Shown here in pieces: positions 7,435-11,884 of a DNA stretch of 11,884 nucleotides. The first letter of the stretch is position 1, and each line of letters begins with the position of its first letter. The notes below the pieces were generated by a model. That model searched no databases, had not been told where the DNA came from, and saw nothing but the letters and a program-made list of their open reading frames with translations. Source of the stretch: Clostridia bacterium (GTDB lineage: Bacteria; Bacillota; Clostridia; Christensenellales; Borkfalkiaceae); assembly GCA_900767815.1 (NCBI GenBank), contig CAAGAM010000245.1, positions 1 to 11,884 on the forward strand, written 5' to 3'. The translations under genes were made by a program, and so were the position numbers.

Positions 7435-9603
7435 ATGGACATTTTAAACCGTATTACCGAGGAGTTTAAATTAAAGGAAGACCATGTAAAAAACATAGTC
7501 GACCTGTTGGATGAGGGGAACACTATTCCGTTTATAGCCCGTTACAGAAAGGAAATGACGGGGCATATCGACGATCAGGTTTTGAGAGAACTTGCGGACA
7601 GACTTACATATCTTCGTAATATCGAAAAGAGAAAAGAGGAAGTTGCGAAATCCATAACCGAACAGGGAAAGATGACGGAAGAAATACAAGCCGCATTGGA
7701 TGCCGCGGAAACCATAACCGAAGTCGAAGATATTTACAGACCGTATAAGCAGAAGAGAAAAACAAGGGCGACCGTCGCAATCGCGAAAGGTCTCGAACCG
7801 CTTGCCGATATTCTTCTTGCGCAAGACGTTAAAACGGGAACGGCAGAAGAGCTTGCAAAGCCTTTCGTAAACGAAGAACTCGGTGTTAAAAACGAAAAAG
7901 AGGCTCTTGCGGGTGCGGAAGACATTATCGCCGAAAGAGTTTCCGACGACGCGGAACTTAGAAAAAAACTTCGCAGAATTTATCTCAAAAACGGTGAAAT
8001 CTCCTCGAAAATTCAAAAAGCGGAGGAAGACGGCGCAAAAACTTACGAAATGTACGCCGAATATTCCGAGCCTGTATCCGAAATCAAATCTCACAGAATT
8101 CTCGCGCTTAACCGCGGCGAGGAAGAAGGATTTCTTAAAGTTAAAGTCGCAATCGACGAAGAGTTTGCCGTTCGCGTTTGCGAAATCGGTTTCGTAAAAG
8201 AAGGAAGCGTAACTACCGATTGCGTAAAACTTGCCGTTGCGGACGCTTATAAAAGGCTTATTCAGCCTTCGATTGAAAGAGAGATAAGAAATTATCTTAC
8301 CGAAAACGCTCAGGAGCAGGCGATAAAGATGTTCGACGTAAACCTTCGCCCCCTTCTCATGCAACCGCCCGTGAAAGATAAAGTTACCATGGGATTCGAC
8401 CCCGCTTACAGAACGGGATGCAAAATCGCGGTTGTAGACGGAACGGGTAAGGTTCTCGACACGACGGTTGTTTATCCCACGCCCCCGCAGAGCAAAACGG
8501 CAGAGGCGAAAGCAACGTTGGAAAAGCTTATCGATAAATATTCGGTGGACGTTATTTCGATAGGAAACGGAACGGCTTCGAAGGAATCGGAAATTTTCGT
8601 TGCGGACATGCTTAAAGATTATAACGGAAAAGTAGGTTACGTAATAGTCAACGAGGCGGGGGCTTCGGTATACTCGGGTTCTCCGCTTGCGGCAAAGGAA
8701 TTTCCGCAGTATGACCTTACGTTAAGGTCGGCTATATCCATAGCGAGGAGATTGCAGGATCCGCTTGCGGAACTTATAAAAATCGATCCGAAAGCGATAG
8801 GCGTCGGTCAGTATCAGCACGACATGCCCGCGGCAAGGCTCGATGAAGTTCTCGACGGGGTATTGGAAGACTGCGTAAACAGCGTCGGCGTCGACCTCAA
8901 CACCGCAAGCCCCTCTTTATTGTCGAGGGTTTCGGGGCTTAATTCGGGTATTGCCGGCAACATAATCGCTTACCGCGAGGAAAACGGAAAATTCACCGCA
9001 AGAAAGCAGCTTCTCAAAGTTCCGAAGCTCGGAGCAAAGGCATACGAGCAGTGCGCGGGCTTTCTGAGAATAAGAGACGGTAAAAATATTCTCGACAACA
9101 CTGCCGTTCACCCCGAATCGTATGAGGCGACCGAAAAACTCCTTGCGCTTTTCGGTTACACGGATAAAGACGTAGAGGAGAGAAAACTCGGCGCGCTTCC
9201 CGAACAGATAAAAAAATACGGAGAGGTAAAAGCCGCGGAAGAATGCGGACTCGGCGTTCCCACCATGAACGATATAGTCGTCGAACTTTTAAAACCGGGC
9301 AGAGACGTCAGAGACGGACTTCCGAAGCCCGAGCTTCGTTCGGATATAATGGATATCAACGATCTCGTTGTCGGAATGGAGCTTACGGGAACGGTAAGAA
9401 ACGTAATCGATTTCGGCGCGTTTATTGATATCGGCGTTCATCAGGACGGGCTTGTTCATATTTCGGAAATATCGGATAATTACGTCAAGCATCCTTCCGA
9501 CGTTCTCAAAGTCGGTCAGGTTGTAAAGGTAAGAGTTTTATCCGTCGACGTAAAGAAAAACAGAATAGGGCTTACCATGCGCAAAGAACGCAAAAATCAA
9601 TAA
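7435..9603 (+). CDS. tex: Tex family RNA-binding transcription accessory protein with S1 domain
   Basis: Tex is the bacterial relative of eukaryotic Spt6, a nucleic-acid-binding protein linked to transcription and stress tolerance. Domains in order, numbered from the ATG at 7435: helical N-terminal region with EGNTIPFIARYRKEMTG, a YqgF/RNase H-like domain starting near 318 (TMGFDPAYRTGCKIAVVDG), a helix-hairpin-helix region with VDLNTASPSLLSRVSGL (from 486), and a C-terminal S1 domain (about 647-718) with GTVRNVIDFGAFIDIG and DGLVHISEIS. The length of 722 residues is standard. An ATG at 7429 overlaps the alkD stop as ATGA, but MDILNRITEEF from 7435 is the family's normal N-terminus. The GAGG at 7423-7426 also lies 8 bases before 7435 and only 2 before 7429. 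It is probably co-transcribed with the two repair genes and is followed by an intrinsic terminator. Confidence 0.96.
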   Translation: MDILNRITEEFKLKEDHVKNIVDLLDEGNTIPFIARYRKEMTGHIDDQVLRELADRLTYLRNIEKRKEEVAKSITEQGKMTEEIQAALDAAETITEVEDIYRPYKQKRKTRATVAIAKGLEPLADILLAQDVKTGTAEELAKPFVNEELGVKNEKEALAGAEDIIAERVSDDAELRKKLRRIYLKNGEISSKIQKAEEDGAKTYEMYAEYSEPVSEIKSHRILALNRGEEEGFLKVKVAIDEEFAVRVCEIGFVKEGSVTTDCVKLAVADAYKRLIQPSIEREIRNYLTENAQEQAIKMFDVNLRPLLMQPPVKDKVTMGFDPAYRTGCKIAVVDGTGKVLDTTVVYPTPPQSKTAEAKATLEKLIDKYSVDVISIGNGTASKESEIFVADMLKDYNGKVGYVIVNEAGASVYSGSPLAAKEFPQYDLTLRSAISIARRLQDPLAELIKIDPKAIGVGQYQHDMPAARLDEVLDGVLEDCVNSVGVDLNTASPSLLSRVSGLNSGIAGNIIAYREENGKFTARKQLLKVPKLGAKAYEQCAGFLRIRDGKNILDNTAVHPESYEATEKLLALFGYTDKDVEERKLGALPEQIKKYGEVKAAEECGLGVPTMNDIVVELLKPGRDVRDGLPKPELRSDIMDINDLVVGMELTGTVRNVIDFGAFIDIGVHQDGLVHISEISDNYVKHPSDVLKVGQVVKVRVLSVDVKKNRIGLTMRKERKNQ

Positions 9604-9612
9604 TCAAACGTG

Positions 9613-9641
9613 TTGACAAAGCCGCCGATATCGTCTATAAT
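9613..9641 (+). promoter_or_regulatory. Consensus sigma-A promoter for acpP
   Basis: TTGACA (9613-9618) and TATAAT (9636-9641) are both perfect, with the optimal 17-bp spacer. The start of transcription is expected near G9648, giving a leader of about 63 bases before acpP. The spacer is also the left arm, and the -10 box part of the loop, of the tex terminator hairpin. A transcript starting at 9648 would hold only the right arm and so would escape that terminator. Confidence 0.88.
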
Positions 9642-9664
9642 AAAAAGGACGATATCGGCTTTTT
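9624..9664 (+). terminator. Intrinsic terminator of tex, interlaced with the acpP promoter
   Basis: A perfect 12-bp stem, GCCGATATCGTC (9624-9635) with GACGATATCGGC (9648-9659), encloses a 12-base loop and is followed by five T (9660-9664). It begins 20 bases after the tex stop codon. Each arm also contains the self-complementary octamer CGATATCG, so on double-stranded DNA these two sites could equally be repeated operators. Confidence 0.8.
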
Positions 9665-9710
9665 GTGTGTATGATCGCTTGTATCGTTTTATTAAAACGG
9701 AGGGAATAAA

Positions 9711-9941
9711 ATGGGAACTTATGAGAAAGTATGTTCGATAATTGCCGAACAACTCGGAATTAAAACGGAAGCGGTTTCCGAGGAGAGCGACGTTATAAAC
9801 GATCTCGGCGCGGATTCCATCGATATCGTTCAGTTACTTATGGCAATGGAGAACGAGTTCGGCGTTACCGTAAGCGAAGACGACGCCGATAACCTTAAAA
9901 CGGTCGGCGATATCGTTTCGCTTATCGATTCGAAAAATTAA
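9711..9941 (+). CDS. acpP: Acyl carrier protein
   Basis: Small acidic carrier (76 residues) that holds growing acyl chains on a 4'-phosphopantetheine arm for type II fatty-acid synthesis and phospholipid assembly. The attachment serine is S36 in LGADSIDIV, with DSID in place of the more common DSLD; this is tolerated in functional ACPs. The rest follows the four-helix ACP pattern, with LLMAMENEFGVTVSEDDADNLKTVGDIVSLI as helices II-IV. A GGAGGG Shine-Dalgarno stands 6 bases before the ATG. It has its own promoter and terminator and no fab, plsX, acpS or rnc gene beside it, unlike the common fabD-fabG-acpP-fabF or plsX-acpP-rnc arrangements. A carrier for another pathway is therefore possible, but no such pathway is visible here and the housekeeping ACP is the simplest reading. 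Confidence 0.93.
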   Translation: MGTYEKVCSIIAEQLGIKTEAVSEESDVINDLGADSIDIVQLLMAMENEFGVTVSEDDADNLKTVGDIVSLIDSKN

Positions 9942-9942
9942 A

Positions 9943-9971
9943 TAATTTCAAACCGATCGCCAGTGAAATTA
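9943..9971 (+). repeat. 8-bp inverted repeat overlapping the acpP terminator
   Basis: TAATTTCA (9943-9950) and TGAAATTA (9964-9971) are perfect complements separated by 13 bases, starting one base after the acpP stop. The loop holds the left arm of the terminator (9956-9961), and the right arm lies within the terminator loop. The two hairpins therefore cannot easily form together. Confidence 0.5.
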
Positions 9972-9987
9972 CGCGGGCGATTTTTTT
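9956..9987 (+). terminator. Intrinsic terminator of acpP
   Basis: ATCGCC (9956-9961) pairs with GGCGAT (9976-9981) and runs directly into seven T (9981-9987), 14 bases after the acpP stop. The 14-base loop is long and the stem short, but the T run is strong. It would separate acpP from ftsK transcription, which agrees with the promoters that follow. Confidence 0.7.
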
Positions 9988-10055
9988 ATGTCGTGCATTT
10001 AACGCGCTGCGTAAAATCCTAAGCATAGAGAAATGAAACGACGTAGATTTTATTC

Positions 10056-10085
10056 TTGACAGAAACACTGTATAATTTTTATTTT
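10056..10085 (+). promoter_or_regulatory. Possible upstream promoter of ftsK (P1)
   Basis: A perfect TTGACA (10056-10061) is followed after 18 bp by TATTTT (10080-10085), four of six to consensus. A perfect TATAAT at 10071-10076 is only 9 bp away and cannot pair with this -35 box in a normal promoter; its own upstream region has no good -35. A short dyad ACAG-N5-CTGT (10059-10071) lies between the two. Confidence 0.4.
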
Positions 10086-10102
10086 ATAAACACTTAATAC
10101 GC

Positions 10103-10131
10103 TTGAAAAAGTTGTTTCGTTATGCTATAAT
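10103..10131 (+). promoter_or_regulatory. Main sigma-A promoter of ftsK (P2), with extended -10
   Basis: TTGAAA (10103-10108), a 17-bp spacer ending in TGC, and a perfect TATAAT (10126-10131) make a strong extended -10 promoter. Transcription is expected to begin near G10138, about 39 bases before the TTG start of ftsK. Confidence 0.82.
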
Positions 10132-10137
10132 TTTAAC

Positions 10138-10153
10138 GTAATAATTATATTAC
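10138..10153 (+). repeat. Palindrome at the predicted ftsK transcription start
   Basis: GTAATAATTATATTAC has perfect 6-bp arms around ATTA and begins at the base expected to be +1 of P2. As DNA it is placed like a repressor operator. As RNA it would form a stem-loop at the extreme 5' end of the message, a position known to protect some mRNAs from decay. It is AT-rich in an AT-rich stretch, so chance is a real alternative. Confidence 0.4.
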
Positions 10154-10176
10154 TTAAAATAAGTGAGGTGAAACGA

Positions 10177-11870
10177 TTGGCAAAAAAAAGCGATTCTTTT
10201 TTCGGTAAAGAATTATGGGGGATGGTTTTGATGCTTGTTTCCGCCTTTTTGTTGTTTTCGCTTATAACGGGAAACAATATTTTTTATCCTGTGGGCGGAA
10301 TAATCAAGATGTTTTTGCTTGGAGCAGCGGGGTATTTTTCTTTCCCGCTTCTCGTTATGTTTTTCGGATGGGGGCTGATGTCTCTTTCGGGTAAAAAAAT
10401 ATCCGGTAAACGCGGCGCGATAATTGCCGCTATGGTTTTTATTTGTCTTTTCGGCGCGTTTGCGATAACGCACCTTGCAAAAACTCCCGTTTCGGGCGGG
10501 GTTACCTCAAAGGAATACCTTTCGGCGGTATATTCTGCGGGCGAGGGCGGCTTTCAGACTTCGACTATCGGCGGAGTTATATTCGGCGCGGCCGACTATT
10601 GGCTCGTGCAGTGTTTGTCCGTTGCGGGAACGTATATAGTGTGGATTCTCGTTTTGCTGTTAAGCGCATTCGTCGCGCTTAAATGCGTACCGACAAAGCG
10701 CAACGAAAAAACCGGCTCCGAAGACGTTAAGATAAAAGGCGCGGAAAGAGGAAAACGCAAAAAAGACGATTACGACTTCGATGAATACGAAGACGTCGAA
10801 AGGGGCAGAAACGACAGAAGAACGGTAAATGCGGCGCAGGAATCGCCGAAGAGAAGCATATCCGACGAAAAACCGATAAAACGCAACAGAACGCTCGTCG
10901 TCGGGAATTCCGATTTCGAAATGCGTACCGACGAGGAGTATGCGACGGTCGGCGGGTGTGAATTCGGCTCTAAGAAACGGAATTCCTCCCATAACGATAT
11001 TTCGAGAAAGAACGACGATCTGCTGAATAACGGATACTCGAAAACTTCGCTATATAGCGATGAATACGATAAGGACTTTGAGAGCAAATTGAGATACGTT
11101 AAGTCGGGGTCGGACGTTCGTTCGTCTTCCGTTCCGTCGTATGACGGAAGCGGTTCTCAACCTTACGATAAGCGGAAAACGTCTTTCGAAGCCGTGGACG
11201 GATTGGACGAATCGGGAATAAACGGCGATATATACATGCCGAAAACATTTAAAGCCGCGGTGTCGCGGCATGCGGCGAAAAAGACGTCCGATTTTAAGAG
11301 CAACGATATAGAATCGGAAATGGAGGAAGTCAACAACTTCGTAAGCGACGACGTTTTGTCCGACGCGGGAGCAATCGACCTTAACGAACCTCTTATCGAC
11401 GAAACTAAAAACGATCGCAACGATTACAGCGATTACGAGGCGGTTGCTCACAGAAAGACCGAGTCGTTAAAACCCGAACAGAGCGATAAATCGTTCGATT
11501 CGAGACAGCCGATAAAGCCGACCGTCGAAAAAAAGAGCGGCGCGGAAAAACCTGAGAAGTCGCAAGATGACGGAGAAAGCAATCCGTTTGACGAAATGCC
11601 TCTGAATTTCAAATACAACGCTCCGCCGCTCGATCTTCTGAAATCGTATTCCTCGCAGGAAAATTACGGCGAGGTCGATTATTTCAAGAGAGATAAGGCA
11701 ACAAAGATAATAAACACACTTAAGGTTTTGGGCGGCGTGGAGGTAAGCCTTGCGAATATCGTCCACGGTCCTACCGTCACGAGATTCGATATAGCTATCC
11801 CCGATAACGTTTCGATAAAATCGATTCTTAAGTACACAGACGACTTGAAGCTCCGTCTCGAAACCAAAAA
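10177..11870 (+). CDS. ftsK: FtsK/SpoIIIE-type DNA translocase, N-terminal part (cut by the contig end)
   Basis: Membrane-anchored DNA pump that moves chromosome ends through the closing division or sporulation septum. About 564 codons are present. The N-terminus has hydrophobic segments at roughly 13-31, 46-68, 80-98 and 149-168, with another hydrophobic patch at 131-148, fitting the four-helix FtsK/SpoIIIE anchor. A linker of about 300 residues (172-475) follows, rich in Asp, Glu, Lys, Arg and Ser. The alpha/beta part of the motor starts with YNAPPLDLL (480-488) and goes on to VHGPTVTRFDI and LKYTDDLKLRL. The Walker A/B motor core and the gamma DNA-recognition domain lie beyond the end. The TTG start is chosen because a GAGGTG Shine-Dalgarno ends 6 bases before it and the peptide then reads MAKKSDSFFG. 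An in-frame GTG at 10168 lies within that Shine-Dalgarno, and an ATG at 10222 would cut the first membrane helix. FtsK and SpoIIIE cannot be told apart from this part. Confidence 0.92.
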
Positions 11871-11884
11871 AGATCGGAAGAGCA
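11871..11884 (+). other. Illumina TruSeq adapter remnant (not genomic)
   Basis: The last 14 bases, AGATCGGAAGAGCA, equal the beginning of the standard TruSeq read-1 adapter. In frame they turn the ftsK product into KDRKS, where FtsK/SpoIIIE proteins normally continue with a stretch like IRIEAPIPGK. The sequence from 11871 on should not be taken as part of the organism. Confidence 0.9.

Noticed and set aside
7471..8364. 297-residue open frame on the minus strand opposite tex
   Set aside because: Antisense shadow of tex with Phe/Arg-rich, domain-free translation and no ribosome binding site seen. It has the same codon-bias origin as the pgi shadow.
9685..9699. Small CGTTTT/AAAACG hairpin just upstream of the acpP Shine-Dalgarno
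   Set aside because: Six mostly A-U pairs with a three-base loop are too weak to claim, and the stem stops before the GAGGG, so it would not hide the ribosome binding site.
9671..9709. 12-codon leader ORF (MIACIVLLKRRE) ending one base before the acpP ATG
   Set aside because: It is preceded by T/G-rich sequence with no Shine-Dalgarno, has no repeated control codons and is short enough to arise by chance. Its last codons are simply the acpP ribosome binding site.
10443..10682. 79-codon + strand ORF in another frame within ftsK
   Set aside because: It overlaps the membrane-anchor coding region of ftsK in a different frame, and its Arg/Gly-rich translation looks like an off-frame reading.
1..11884. 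Search for a new defence, mobile or biosynthetic system
   Set aside because: No transposase, integrase, phage, CRISPR, toxin-antitoxin or biosynthetic signature was seen, and base composition and codon use look even across the window. Every substantial gene belongs to a known housekeeping or repair family.

Overview
The window looks like an 11.9 kb chromosomal contig from an uncultured low-to-mid GC Gram-positive bacterium, most likely a member of the Clostridia (Bacillota). The grounds are strong AGGAGG-type ribosome binding sites, consensus sigma-A promoters, a ClpC-type (not ClpA) unfoldase, a SpoIIIE/FtsK with a long charged linker, and a Tex/ACP/FtsK set of the Firmicutes type. The placement comes from protein resemblance only, and I cannot name the genus. 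All genes are on the + strand, and both ends are cut: rpiB lacks its first base and ftsK is truncated. The last 14 bases match the start of the Illumina TruSeq adapter, so the sequence ends in library adapter and not in genomic DNA.

Region 1 (1-6120) is a close-packed run of five genes with gaps of 5-37 bp and no visible terminator: rpiB (ribose-5-phosphate isomerase B), galU-like UTP-glucose-1-phosphate uridylyltransferase, clpC (Clp/Hsp100 unfoldase), a sugar-isomerase-like TIM-barrel protein of unknown substrate, and pgi (glucose-6-phosphate isomerase). Three of them interconvert sugar phosphates or activated sugars around glucose-6-phosphate and the pentose phosphate pathway. clpC is the odd member; its ribosome binding site lies in the 3' arm of a small predicted hairpin. 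Region 2 (6121-9603) follows a 165 bp gap and holds a translationally linked trio: a deoxyinosine/hypoxanthine-type DNA glycosylase of the UDG superfamily, an AlkD-type HEAT-repeat alkylpurine DNA glycosylase, and tex (S1-domain RNA-binding transcription accessory protein). Together they suggest a base-repair module co-transcribed with a nucleic-acid-binding factor.

Region 3 (9604-9987) is a stand-alone acpP with its own perfect-consensus promoter. That promoter is interlaced with the tex terminator: the terminator's left arm is the promoter spacer and the -10 box lies in the hairpin loop. Region 4 (9988-11870) carries one strong promoter with an extended -10, one weaker candidate promoter, a 16-bp palindrome at the predicted transcription start, and the 5' two thirds of an ftsK/spoIIIE DNA translocase gene with a TTG start.

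I see no CRISPR array, mobile element, tRNA, rRNA, phage gene or toxin-antitoxin pair, and no convincing new multi-gene system. The gene content is ordinary housekeeping. What deserves a second look is mostly regulatory architecture (promoter/terminator overlap, the hairpin at clpC, dyads near acpP and ftsK) plus the assembly artefact at the 3' end.
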